In this document: positions 52,780-64,000 of the stretch, in pieces | How the letters are laid out: each line of letters opens with the position of its first letter | Numbering within the stretch: position 1 is the stretch's first letter | Source of the DNA: Acestrorhynchus altus | Taxonomy: Eukaryota; Chordata; Actinopteri; Characiformes; Acestrorhynchidae | Direction: 5' to 3' | Length of the DNA stretch: 64,000 nucleotides | Assembly: GCA_034509495.1 (NCBI GenBank) | Contig: CM067521.1 | Location: 21,532,484-21,596,483, forward strand | Translations under genes and position numbers: made by a program | The notes under the pieces: model-generated | The model's input: only the letters and a program-made list of their open reading frames with translations | Told to the model about the DNA's origin: nothing | Database searches by the model: none

Positions 52780-53740
52780 AGGGGCAATTACCAGACTCCA
52801 GGCCACATCCAACTAACACAACAGAAATCCTCCCCTGAACTGAGTGAAGTAATGCATTGAATATGATCATTTCCATACAGATGCAAATTCTGGGAAAAAA
52901 AACTGTCGTGTAACACAGATTATTCCCACAGAATATTACTGGAAGTACAGATGCAACAGACTGCATATTTACCTCTCATATGAGAGCTCCTGTTCTGGTC
53001 AGTCTAAGCCGGACAGATGCAGTGGTCATCCTCAGGTGGTGCTTAAATCCGTCCTTGTGTGCCAGAGCCGGTGGGTGATTTATGATGCCAGTGTTAAATC
53101 CGAGTCTGGGTCACTGTGTCTTATTGTCTCCTGAAGTAGAACAGAGTAGTAAAACCGTGTGTGTGTGTGTGTGTGTGTTGATGATGCTGCTACTCTCTCG
53201 TGGTTGCATCCCTGTCACTGTGTGTGTTGTGATCTCTCCCTTTCACTCTCATTCTCTGGCACACTCACACACAGCAAACAGAGATTCCCATCTGTCACCG
53301 CCCACTTTGCCTTCTCCCAGCCCACCTCATGAATAATAAAAAGCCCCCCAGGGCGTGCATCCACCCCCATCTTTGAGGAGGCACACGCACACACACATAC
53401 ACACACGGGTATAAGGGCTCACACACGTACAAACATCCATGTGAACATACACACACCTCATTGCATATAAAGATACACACACAGGCAGTCAAGCATGCGG
53501 GACAATCCCCCTGCTTCCAATCTGTCCTTTTCTATCAGGACGGTCGCCTTATGCAACTGTAGTTGAACTTATTTGTATGCATTTATTCGTCTTTCTTACA
53601 CCAAAGGGTTCTATAAGTGATGTCACATTTTTGGATCCATAAAGAACCTTTTTTTTAAACTTTTAAATGAATTCTGTAACATTTACAGCTCTAGGCCAAT
53701 TTTGTGGGATGTTTTCGTAGATTCACACTTCAATTTTATT
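52780..53740. other. sequence with short TG and CA runs
   Basis: (GT)n at about 53155-53179 and CA-rich sequence at 53385-53485. No gene is seen. Confidence 0.5.
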
Positions 53741-53749
53741 CAGTTAGAA

Positions 53750-53910
53750 AAGTATTTCTGTTATTTTCAGAAGATTCTAGGCTACTCTAATTAATCTTGA
53801 GTTGGGATGTAAATTTTAATTTTAATTTTTGTCTGTAGGTTACTCTGATGCTGAGGTATGAAGTCTAAAAATCTGCAGTGTGATCTCGGGTTGTAATGGT
53901 TAAAACGCAC
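53750..53910. repeat. dispersed repeat fragment
   Basis: TTTTCAGAAGATTCTAGGCT matches 19.23 kb, and a TGATCTCGGGTTGTAATGGT-type end matches the family at 7.4 and 41.8 kb. The middle is missing. Confidence 0.5.
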
Positions 53911-53919
53911 TACTATATC

Positions 53920-55110
53920 AGTTTATAATCATCATAAACCCATAATCCACCATAAATCTAATGGCCCTAATTTTTATCTATACATTACTCAAATGTAATT
54001 TTATGAAAATTCAATGGTCAAAAATGTTCTGTTACTTCACAAAATTAAGGAAGATGTCCATCTTAACAAGTGAAAATAACTTTTTGGCCACCCCAAGCAA
54101 AGGTATGTTTTCAGAAAAAGGGTAAAGAATTTGATGAAAAGAACACCTTTCCAACTATTAAATATGGGTGTGGCTCAATCCTGCTTTGGAGTTGTGTTGC
54201 AGCCAGTGGCATAGAGAATATGGATGAATGAGAGAAGAATGGATTCATTAAAAACCTGGAATGTCAGGGGAAACAATCACACAAGAATGAAACATCAGAA
54301 TATAGAATATTGTGATACACTGTGACAAATGAAGCAATATTATGAAATGCTTAATTAATTTCTTGCATCATTTACAGTGTATACAGAACTATGCCAAACT
54401 GATGAGTTGGTTATTTAACAGTTTTTCTCCATGATCTGGAAATTTCTGCCACCAGCTGGTCTGAAATGTATGCGACATGCAAAACAAAACCACAGACATT
54501 TTGCAAGCTTCATCACAAACTTTGTTTTGTCGTACGCCAAGGCCTTTAGATGATTGTAGGGCTAGGTGTAGAAAGGGGGTGAAGATGACTTATCCCCTTA
54601 AACCCTAGCTTTTTAATTCAGTTATTCATTTTAATGCAGAAACAATTACTTGATTCTATGAATTATGTAGAGTTCTACAGTGTTCTAATTCAGGTCCTAT
54701 GAATTTGACAGTAATTACTATAATAATGTAGTTTTGAGAGTCACTAAGTGTGGGCTTACATACAAGGGGTGTTAATACCGTGTATTAGTTTATCAGATAA
54801 ATGCTTTCTCTAATAATGGATCTTATCAACAGCACCTCATATCCCTAATCTCCTAAAGTATTACTCATACTCACCAAACTATAAATGGGTCTGGGAGAAA
54901 TGGTCACTAAGGAACTGAGAAACTCGACTATGAATCAGTTTACACTGTTTATTCAGTCCTGGCGCTTTGCCAAAAATGAGCAAGGTCAAAGTCTGACACT
55001 GCGAGATCATTTACGAAGCAGAGCATGTGATTTATGCAAATACTTGATGAGAGGAGACCAATTAGTATGAGGTGAGGTAAGAAAATATCCAGACAGCAGT
55101 GTTCACAGGT
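53920..55110. other. sequence without recognised elements
   Basis: AT-rich. No exon or repeat that I can name. Confidence 0.4.
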
Positions 55111-55119
55111 AATGCTGAG

Positions 55120-55262
55120 ACATAGAACCTGAAAAAGGGTTCTATATCACCCAAAATGGTTCTACAAAATGGTTCACAATGCAAAGAACCCTTTAACCAT
55201 GATTCTAAATGGTTTTTTGTGTGTACAACCCTTTTCTTTACTGAAGAACCCTTGAACCTTGA
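55120..55262. repeat. GGTTCTATATCACCC-type repeat
   Basis: AGGGTTCTATATCACCCAAA, ATGCAAAGAACCCTTTAACC and CTGAAGAACCCTTGAACCTT. It is related in wording to the array at 50.9-52.6 kb and to 53.6 kb (CCATAAAGAACCTTTTTTTT). Confidence 0.6.
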
Positions 55263-55424
55263 AGAAACACATACTGCCGAGATTTGTCATTCTAGTTTTC
55301 ACAGGTGTCTAAAACTTTTGCACACTACTCTACGTTGATGCGAGATCTCTAAATCTCTTTGATGTTTCAGAGTGAGAACCTGGAACCTTAAGACCAGCCT
55401 TACATTTAGGATATATTTAATAAA

Positions 55425-55690
55425 TAACCATACTGTGAAAAGGGTTTTTGATCAATTCAAAAATTAAAATTTAAAGTGATGTATTTCAATGTTTTAAAGT
55501 TGATACTGTAATTAGTAATTACATTTTCTAATATTTTGAGATTTAGGATTTCTGGTTTTCATAAGCTATAAGCCAAAGGCTTAAACTTTACGTGTAATGA
55601 ATATAAAATATGACAGTTTACCTTTTCGAATGAAATTGTGATCACCGAAGAGCTTTATAACGAAATTTTGAGATGCACTAGTATATCCTA
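55425..55690. mobile_element. MITE copy, family of 47.65 kb, left end degraded
   Basis: It shares CAAAAATTAAAATTTAAAGT, AATATTTTGAGATTTAGGAT, a TGAAATTGTGATCACCGA block and the right end TTTTGAGATGCACTAGTA with the complete copy. A run of TAGTATA units follows to about 55715. Confidence 0.75.
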
Positions 55691-55719
55691 GTATACTATA
55701 GTATAGTATAGTTCACTAT

Positions 55720-57950
55720 GTATCTGTACTGTATAGCAGTGATGGTGCAAATGAACTGAAATCAGCCATATTAAACATTTGGCCAAGTTAAAAGCTTTTT
55801 GGCTTGACGCTTACAGCTCTACTATATTGTGTGTCATGTGGCCAACAAGGCTTACTCAGGTAAGAATCACTGCTGACATGATTTCATCAAAGTTGTCGTG
55901 TCTCCATGCAATAGTGGTTTTTGTGCCAAATGTGTATTTTTTTAACATTTCTCAAGTATTAAAAATAACTGATCTACATACCTTTGCTGATTAAAGTTAT
56001 TTATGTTTAAGCTGAGAATTTTTATGGCTTATCAAAAGACAACATAATGAACAATTCCACATTTATTCCACATTTCTTAGACCAGAACCAGAATTTATGT
56101 CAGCACAAATGTCAGCTGGGTTTCAGCAATTCCAGCATAGAGTCATTACAAATTTGACCCCAAAGATTATATGGACAACTGCATCTACTTGCCAAAATAG
56201 CTGCCCACCCCTCTATAAAAGTGCAGGTGATTGACAGCTAACACAGCAGGGTGTATACCCCCAACTCTATCCAAGGTAGGTTCAAGAAACGCTCAACAAT
56301 TTAGGAGGATTTATTTCACCATGGTAACCAAATTGAATTATGATAAGGCCTCTCCTGTGTGGCGACTGAAGGACCCAATGGTGGGAGTTTAACAGTAAGC
56401 ACAGAGACACAGATAAGGGCTTCATTTATATGCTAAGCTTGATTAAACACAGGAGCGACCTTTCTTCACTCCTCGATGGCTCTCAGATCGAGGAATGTCA
56501 TGTATAAACGCTAGTTATTGTTGAAGTTTTGTGCGTTTTTCCACCGGAGCTACAGCTGAGAGGACCACAGAGAGGGCATCCCAGGCTGTGGGAGATGTTT
56601 CACATTCCCGCGTTACTTCTGACGTCTATTGTGTGGGCTGATGCAAAACACAGGGCACAGTGGACTGAATGAGTGAGTTGTTTTCACTGGGAGTTATCTG
56701 CAGAGCTGCAAGTGAGGTGTGCAAAGCTTTGAAGCACTGAGAAATGGGCCTTTCCAAGTGGACAGGTCTTGTTTCCAAAAGCAGTGCAAAGAACTTTGGA
56801 ACCAAGCCACAAGAACCGAAGGGTGTTCTCACATGTAGCTCAATCAGTTTTGTGAACTTGGAGCCTTTGCCCAGGGCTTCTGGTTTTTATACAAGTTTTG
56901 ATACATCAAAAGGTGCCACAACATGTGAAAATGTTCTCTTCAATGGTCAAAACTCAATCTGTACCAACAGCCCTTCGAGAAAAGCCCTTCGTCTTGATCC
57001 ACCGTCCCTCCAGATGCATGGAAGGGAATGAAAGGGTTGGTTTTCTGTCCTGGAAACCAACGTGGTGGAATGAACTTCCTTGGTCAATTTGGTTTTCCAA
57101 CTGAAGACCAAGTGCATTTAATTCATTAGGGGCTTATAATTATACAGAATATTGTGGGTATCAAGGTCTCCATTCTGACATTTGTTTGTGTCGGCATCTA
57201 AGATGGATGTATCTCTGGATTCCAGCATCTACAAAAAAGAGCATCTGTCAAATGCCTTAAATGTACATGTAAATGAATGCAACTTAGAGACGTCTGCATT
57301 TACACTGCCATTATGTGACCCCAATGCATCTCAGACCATCCTCTGAAGTTGTCTGGGAGATCAGATTTGTATCAGATTTTAATGCGTCACGGGTGTCTTT
57401 ACATATACAATCCTGATACTCATGACAGATGAAGAGATCAGGGGTAAACGAGGTCATAGGCAGGTTTGCAGAAGCTATTGTTTGATCTCTATGTTAGCTT
57501 ACAACCAGCAGAAGCTGAAGTCATCACAGTGTCAAACACATTGATCTTTGGATATGAGGAGCTTCTATTATGTAGCAACATGTTCTTTCATATGCAAACG
57601 AGTCATCCTCAATTATACTCTTTTTATCACCCCCTGATTATAGTCAGATTCAAGTATTCTCTTACAAAATTTTCTCACAGGAGCCAACACACAGAACTAC
57701 CATGTTACATAAAGTAACTGGCCCTGGAGGGTCTCATTTTGGCTTATTTACTAAATGTTTTAACTGTGTACATACAGGTGGGCATACAGCACAATCAAAC
57801 CAGTAGTGCCTTCATTTCTGAAAAATGTCCAATGATGAAACACAACCAGTTCTGCTCTGGTGTATACCAGCCATCATCTTGGTTCAAACAAGCAATTGCT
57901 CAAACACCAGCTAAACAGCTTTGGAGCCTGTTGGAGTTAAATAAGGTGAG
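55720..57950. other. 2.2 kb without recognised elements
   Basis: I reject the open frames at 56744-57031 and 56898-57104: they have no domain features and overlap in different frames. Confidence 0.4.
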
Positions 57951-57954
57951 TTTC

Positions 57955-58500
57955 ATGCATCCAGAGTGTTTATGAGCTGAAAATGCATTGATATTGAATG
58001 GATTCTTTGTAATGATTAGATTTACAAGGATATTTCTAATAACAAATTCTTCAAAATACTTGACAGTGGTCCAAATAAAATAAAATAAAATAAACAACCT
58101 GAATTTTATTAGCATTATTTTTCATGTATGTACAAGAATTATCTTTTCTCATGACCTTTATTCTGAGATTTGTGTGATCAAATTTCTCAAACACTGTGTG
58201 AGCCAATAGAGAGAGCAATCAGGCCATTCCTTCACGTTTTCCTGTCACCCAATATCTAGGTCAGTGACATCATCAGCCTCGCCCCCTCTCGCTGATCAGT
58301 CAGAGTCTGCATGCAGGTTGAGCATGTACACCTGGACAGGGCAGTAAACACTGGAAGATGAAATCAGTTGGAAAGTCGTGAATTGTAGCTGCGATTTGAA
58401 CAGGATTACTCACAGACATTTTGTCATTTAATGACGAGACAAGTTACATTCAGATTCAAAGATACGAAGCCTAGAAAACAGTATCCAAATGTAGCTTCCA
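57955..58500. repeat. dispersed repeat, copy 3, single internal unit
   Basis: It shares CCAGAGTGTTTATGAGCTGA, a CACCCAATATCTAGGTCAGT region and one CTGATCAGTCAGAGTCTGCA unit, ending with AAGCCTAGAAAACAGTATCC. It is in the same orientation as copies 1 and 2. Confidence 0.75.
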
Positions 58501-58509
58501 CACCTTTAG

Positions 58510-59250
58510 TGAGCAGAACACACTACACTGATATACAGAGGAACCAGCACGACAAGTGGAAGGTGATACACAGTCAATGATAATAATGTATATGATCATG
58601 TGGACATAAAAGGGCCTGCACATGCTCAGTATGTGGCAGGTGATTAAAAAGTACATTCTTCCAGTGCAGGCCCGAGAGCCAGCACAAAGGCCTTTTCTCT
58701 TGACTGCGTCAGGTGCGAGGATAATTGCACTGTTTAAATATTTAGGAAGCCGTGCTGGATCACCAGAGCCAACGGAGGAATGGAGGGAGGAGGGGATTGA
58801 GTGAGAACAAGAGAGAGAAACAGAGAAAGACAACAAGAGAGGGGAGAATACCGCCATAAAAGACAGGAACAGAAAGCTTCTTATTTGCGGAACATGGGCC
58901 TAGCGCTGCAAGCCAAATACGAAGGCGCAAAACCACCGGAGCATCAGAGCTGTTTGGGCAACACAAGGCTTCCTGCAGTGGAACAGAGACAAACAGGATG
59001 TTCCACTACATTTGTGCCTCTGACTCTGTGGTAATCAACTGGACGCCTCATTAGGGACTAACAAGGGCTTTGGAGATTTCTCTAGCAGAGAAGCAGGAGC
59101 TGCCAAACTGATAGTGAGGCCACAGCTAAAAGCTGCCAGTAATGAGCCGAAACAGGACCATGCAAGTCCCAAAAGGACGGATCTACTCTGCCATATTCTG
59201 ACATCCTGAATTAAGCAGCATGAACTCATTTCAAAAGTTCTACACAGTTT
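58510..59250. other. sequence without recognised elements
   Basis: It includes a GA-rich stretch at 58795-58850. No gene is supported. Confidence 0.4.
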
Positions 59251-59254
59251 CTCT

Positions 59255-59580
59255 GCATGACCTTATCTCAACAGATCAGAGCGAAGTGGCAAAAAAACAT
59301 CACATCCGTATGTCTTTCTTGAATTTCTCGTTCCAAAACATTGGCTTTGCTATGGATTTTGCCCTCCATGCAGCTTCCACTTATCTGACAAGGCTTTTCG
59401 CTAGATATTGGAACATGGCTATGGGCCATGGCTTTGGTTCTACCCACAAGAATATTATTGAGGTCAGGCACTGATATAAAGCAAGAAAGCCTGGCATTAC
59501 ATGGTCAAACAAGTCACCCCAAAGGGGTCTAATGGGCTTGCGGTGCAGACCAGACAAGTTCTTCCATGTCAAGTGTCCTT
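59255..59580 (-). mobile_element. MITE fragment, probably Tc1-derived
   Basis: Read on the minus strand: GTCTGGTCTGCACCGCAAGC, GACCCCTTTGGGGTGACTTG, GATATCAGTGCCTGACCTCA-type text and GCATGGAGGGCAAAATCCAT. I recognise this, from memory, as a widespread fish repeat whose full copies end in a TTTTGGCCA-type terminus. The ends are lost here. Confidence 0.55.
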
Positions 59581-59589
59581 AAACTGGAA

Positions 59590-61665
59590 AGGGCCTTCCC
59601 AAAAGCTGAAAAAGATATGAGATTTCCCTTCATTCAAACACTGTAATCACTGAGATCAATGCTACAGACCCCCAATGCTGCACATTTTAGAGCGTCCTGT
59701 GCTCCCAACACACCTGATTCAACAAATCAGCTCATTAACAAGCCTTTTCAGAGTTGCAGGGGGTGCATTAAATCAATGAGTCCACTAAAAAGGGCATGAC
59801 CAGGATTCAGAAACATAGATTTACAATATAACTTACGATTGGCTGGGGCAGCTCTAGCCTATGGAAATTGAAGCTCTTAAGCACTGAAGACTGTTTGGTT
59901 TACAAGACAGGAATGTCTTTAGGTGATGCTTAGACGTAGAACGCACCAAGCATCTCAGGTAATAGCTGTGGCAATCTGTTGTGTCTCACATACTCTAAGT
60001 ATTAGATACAAGCAGCTATTATGCATGAGGACTGGACCTATGAAGAGCCTTTGGGTTCCAAGCAGCTGGTCTGCTTGTTATCGCCAGCTACACTTTCCCT
60101 CTCTCTCTCTCCCTCTAAATTGATTTGAAGCCCATGTGTTCTTGCACTGAAAGAGACAGAGAGTGGTCCAAGGGTCAGATTAATGGTAGTGGTTCAAAAC
60201 AGCTGCTGCCACAGGCGAACAAGATCGTCCTCTGTCCAGCAGTGTACATCTTTCATTCTTTCTCTTAGCGTGGATGGAAGTGACACGTCCCCACCAATAT
60301 CCAGAGAGTTCTGAATTGTCCCCACCAATAATTCTGACCAACCTGTGAGATGGAAGGACCTGACTTTCGGAAAGAAACTGAAACCCGAAAGAAATCAGAG
60401 TAAGGTGTATACAAGCACAGAATGTTTACTGAGCTAAAAACAAGCTCTGTTTATCTGACTTCTTCATTGGATTTCTAGAACTCAGAGTATATGTGTATAT
60501 TTATATCATCTCCATCTCTCAATATTGCTCGAATGAAGATCAAATGAGGTGTCCTAATTTTTTCACATGACTGTGTGCCTCAGAGCAAGACAGATTTGAA
60601 ATGCATAATTTGCTTTAAGTTCTGCTTGAGAGCATAACATTTTTGTGACAGTAGCTTGTTGATTTCTCTATGAAACCCACATTCATTTCTACATACAACA
60701 GCCAACAAGTAAGGGCAAGAGTTCAACACCACGATGATTCAGAGCCTTGTCAAGTACAAAATAATGAATGAATGTAACCTTTGGGCATTTGTGGGGTCAA
60801 AAGTTAAGCTCAGGTCCTTCATTTACTGCAGCAGATGTCACACAGGTCTTTACCGTGGAGACAAAGAGACAACAACAGAAACCAACAACAACAGCACCCA
60901 GGGTGTCTGTGTGTCCTGTCCATATGCCCCCAGCAAACCGCTTCAGCTTAATAGGAGAACATGAGGTTTAGCAATTGAATGAAGGCACAAGACAACAGGG
61001 GTGCTGGAAGGGTAAAATATCAATGTCTTCTGATTAGAACCATTTCAGAGAATTCACCTGGAGGGCAGAGCTAGAGGGTTACTGGATGAGAAGAATGAAG
61101 ACAGGATGAGAAAGCAGCCGAAAAAAGCAGAAAGAAGAAGAAGATACAGCTGGCCATCCATGGAAGCAGTTGGAAATAACAGATGAGTGCAAACTTAAGA
61201 TTATGCAATGGTTGCCAGGGTCTCAGTGATGTAAGATGACACCTCGTCTGCTAAATATGTCCTCGTGGTTTGATAGCATGGCTGTGATATTTAACATGAC
61301 TCGTGTGCTCTACAGAAACACCCATCTGCCATCTCGCATGGTTCAGAGCAATGTATCTACCACGCACCCAGATTAGTATCACAGCTCATTGCCGTAATGC
61401 TGCAACCATTACATCAATATGTTTCTGCTCTGATTTACGCAACTTTCCACTTAGCCTTGATGGATCAAGCACGTCACATTTGCTGTGCAAATTTGTCTTC
61501 TCCAGTTTCGTTCTGGAGCTAAAGGACAACATTGCCAACAAACACTGAAAGTCGCTTCCACAACCGGATCAAACCACAACCTAGTCTTCACTAAGGTGCC
61601 GTAGGCCTGTCGGTATGGATTAAGGCACTGTATGATTTGCTGGGGACTATAAAACTGAAATCTTT
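59590..61665. other. 2.1 kb without recognised elements
   Basis: The open frames at 60734-60971 overlap in different frames and have no domain features. No exon is supported. Confidence 0.4.
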
Positions 61666-61679
61666 ACCATGTAGATGGA

Positions 61680-61895
61680 CACTGGCATGCTGGATCTAAA
61701 ACCCAAAAAACCCTTGGACAGGACTAGCCTGGGTCTAGTACCGCCTCTGGCTTTACATACCTTCGTGTTTATCTGCTCCAGAAAGTCTGATTCTATTGAC
61801 AGTGCTTCTGTACAGGGACAAGACAAGCTGTGTACATCTGCACATCTGTGTCGCCAATGGTCGAATGCATTCATTAGGCATTAAACATCTGGGCA
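61680..61895 (+). mobile_element. Tc1-derived MITE, right part
   Basis: It includes TCGTGTTTATCTGCTCCAGA, TCTATTGACAGTGCTTCTGT, AGGGACAAGACAAGCTGTGT and GAATGCATTCATTAGGCATT, as in the 9.3-kb copy. The terminal motif is degraded (ATCTGGGCAAATAGAGTA). Confidence 0.75.
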
Positions 61896-61899
61896 AATA

Positions 61900-63380
61900 G
61901 AGTACATTTAGCCTATAGAAATAGAATTACTGTACGTTCACAGTGTTGTGCCAGAAACACACGCCTATCAACATGATTTAATGCAGCATAATCAATATGT
62001 ATATTATGTAATATGTAAGTCATTTGATTCACTTATTAATGCAGTAAATATGTTTTAATTGGTTAAAGAATCCAAACGAAAAAATCATGATCAAGATTAA
62101 GAAATGGTCAGTGATGCAAACCTACGACCCATAAACTTCACCATTATAATATATGACTTACAATATATTATCTGCATTTTGGCCTCGATGGAGAACAGCT
62201 CTTAAAGAAGCAGGTCAGGGTAAAGTTAAACACATGCGGAAGCCGGGTGCTAATCTACGTCAGTCAGGGAGTCAGCTCTGGTCTTGACATCCGGTGTGTT
62301 AAGCCCCGGGGTCGCGCTTCAGTTTAGGCTCCAGACCTACTTTACACCCACGCCAACAGAAGGCTGAACCGACGTGTGGGTTAACAAAAGCACTTCCCTG
62401 CTCGCCAGTCTAAGAACGGCTGTCACATGCAGGCCCATTCATTCCTCCTCTGTTGAAGGGGGCTGTTCACCAGCCACCCCCCCCTCCCCATCAACAGGAG
62501 GTGATGTCGTTGCTTCAGTTAATTGCTGGCGAGCCTCCTGACTGCTCTGCAGAAGTCTGGACAGGGGAGGAGAAGCCTTCATCTCCTGCAAGCATGTGTG
62601 CACCCCCTCTCTATAACACACACACACACACACACACACATAAGACACACCAGCATTTCAGGAGACAATGGGGCATGGCAGCTGGACGGCAGCACCACTA
62701 GGTAGCCCTGCATACTTAATTACTGAAACCAAGGAAAACCATCTGTAGCTTAGACCAAACATCTGCTTGAAATCAATGAGAAAATACAGCAGAAGAAAAT
62801 TGTTTTTCACTAGTTTATTGAATATTCTTAATAGTTTATAATTACATTTACATTTTTTTCATCCATGCTGAATAATTGGATTGGTCATATATCAGCATGG
62901 ACTCATTTAAGAAGTCTAGAGCTCTCACTATTAAGGGTAAAAGCAGTCATGCATTTCACCGACTGATAGTTAATTAAATACCGAGAAAAACAATGAAAAA
63001 AATGTTCCTTAATATTTTTTAATTTAAGTCTGTACATGTTTATTTATTACAGGTTTATTAACAGTATTTTGATATTCATTTGATAAAATTAACTTTAGGT
63101 ACTTTAGCTTAAGTCATTTACATAAGTATTTAAGTAATTTTACCTAAATCTTACAATCTCTCAAAAGAATGAGACAATTGCACACAATGCGATTACTTCA
63201 AACAAACTAAAAATGTCTATAAACAACAGGTTTTATAATCTAATATTCTTACAAAAGCCTTATGTATTGGGCAATATGAGCTATATGACTGGATTTAAGC
63301 TATTTTATGAACAACAATTTTTTTGTACAAATTTAATTACTTATTATTTTTTGTGTGTGCAATCGTAAGGTTAAGAAAAT
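61900..63380. other. sequence with a short (AC)n, otherwise unrecognised
   Basis: (AC)n at 62617-62640. The stretch 62270-62600 is relatively GC-rich and low in repeats but shows no supported exon. The rest is AT-rich. Confidence 0.45.
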
Positions 63381-63389
63381 ATTTAAGAA

Positions 63390-63680
63390 CATTCTAGTGC
63401 ATCTCAAAAAAAAGTTTATTTGTATTCACATTTTTATTCAAAGGTAAGCAGTCAGATTTCTTGTATATTACGTGCAAACTGAAAAAAATTAAGCCTTTTT
63501 CTGTTTTACTGTTGAAATCTAAATATTTTGTTTTGAGTTTAAATTAATTACTTATCCGTCAAAATCAACAATAAAACAAATTAGGATTTAAGTATGTCAC
63601 TTTAAAAGTAATGAATGTAAAATATGATATTTTACCTTATTTAATTTACTTTTGAACAAAATTAAATATTTTTCAGACAA
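63390..63680. mobile_element. MITE copy, family of 47.65 kb, right end degraded
   Basis: The left end is TCTAGTGCATCTCAAAAAAA. Inside are GTAATGAATGTAAAATATGA and TTTTACCTTATTTAATTTAC. The right terminal repeat is not recognisable. AT-rich sequence continues to the window end. Confidence 0.6.
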
Positions 63681-64000
63681 TAAAAAATGTTGCAATTGTT
63701 CTTAGAATTAAAATAAAATTAAAAAGGCATGCAATCAAGGTTCAAGGTTTGCTTTAGTCTGTTTTATATTTAATTGTTTTATATTTAATTGGGTTTTTAA
63801 AAATAGAATAGAAAAAAAAATGAACTGAATTCATTCTTAAGATCATTTTAATTTGTACTGATTCTTTCTTTCCTAGGACACTTTTGTGAATCGGACCCCC
63901 GGTGTCTGATTTACTGGTTGTGCACTCATAATGGTGTAACCTCCCTATGGAACCTAATGGACACTTGTTCTGTATGTAAACACTAATGATGATTTGTGAC

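Overview
The window is vertebrate nuclear DNA, most likely from a teleost fish, and possibly an otophysan. It has no bacterial-style gene packing. It is AT-rich and full of dinucleotide and trinucleotide microsatellites, a Tc1-like transposon, several short DNA-transposon families, tRNA-derived SINEs and an L2/CR1-like LINE fragment. The group within teleosts is inferred only from the style of the repeats.

The one gene I can support is the 5' half of neurofascin (nfasc, an L1-family cell adhesion molecule), on the minus strand and read from high to low coordinates. Eleven coding exons can be joined in frame with GT-AG introns. They are a signal-peptide exon with the start codon (21720-21813), an 18-bp microexon (14824-14841), two exons for each of Ig1 (10963-11068, 9986-10182), Ig2 (8890-9012, 6979-7149), Ig3 (3432-3543, 2057-2241) and Ig4 (1812-1943, 1568-1711), and a 54-bp cassette exon in the Ig2-Ig3 linker (5042-5095). 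They total 1336 coding bases. The Ig5, fibronectin, transmembrane and ankyrin-binding exons must lie left of position 1. Leaving out the microexon or the cassette exon keeps the frame, so two known neurofascin splice choices are visible in the DNA.

Layout: 1-910 is a Tc1-like element cut by the window edge. 950-1424 is a copy of a foldback repeat family that recurs eight more times. 1568-21813 is the exon-bearing part of nfasc, with introns holding MITEs, microsatellites, a near-perfect 50-bp hairpin and a small minisatellite of RFX-like X-boxes. From about 21.9 kb to 64 kb I find no convincing coding exon. This is presumably the 5' UTR/first-intron region or upstream flank of nfasc, made of dispersed repeats, tandem arrays (a telomere-like tract beside an 18-unit 26-bp minisatellite at 38.4-39.0 kb, and a degenerate GGTTCT-rich array at 50.9-52.6 kb) and some low-repeat sequence that could hold regulatory elements. 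I could not locate a promoter or a non-coding first exon.

I see no novel multi-gene system. The most interesting points are the neurofascin splicing structure (microexon, glycan-rich cassette exon beside a length-variable repeat, possible recursive splice site), the strong intronic hairpin, a transposon end almost touching a 5' splice site, and the tandem X-boxes. Family comparisons rest on remembered neurofascin and NrCAM sequences, not on a search.
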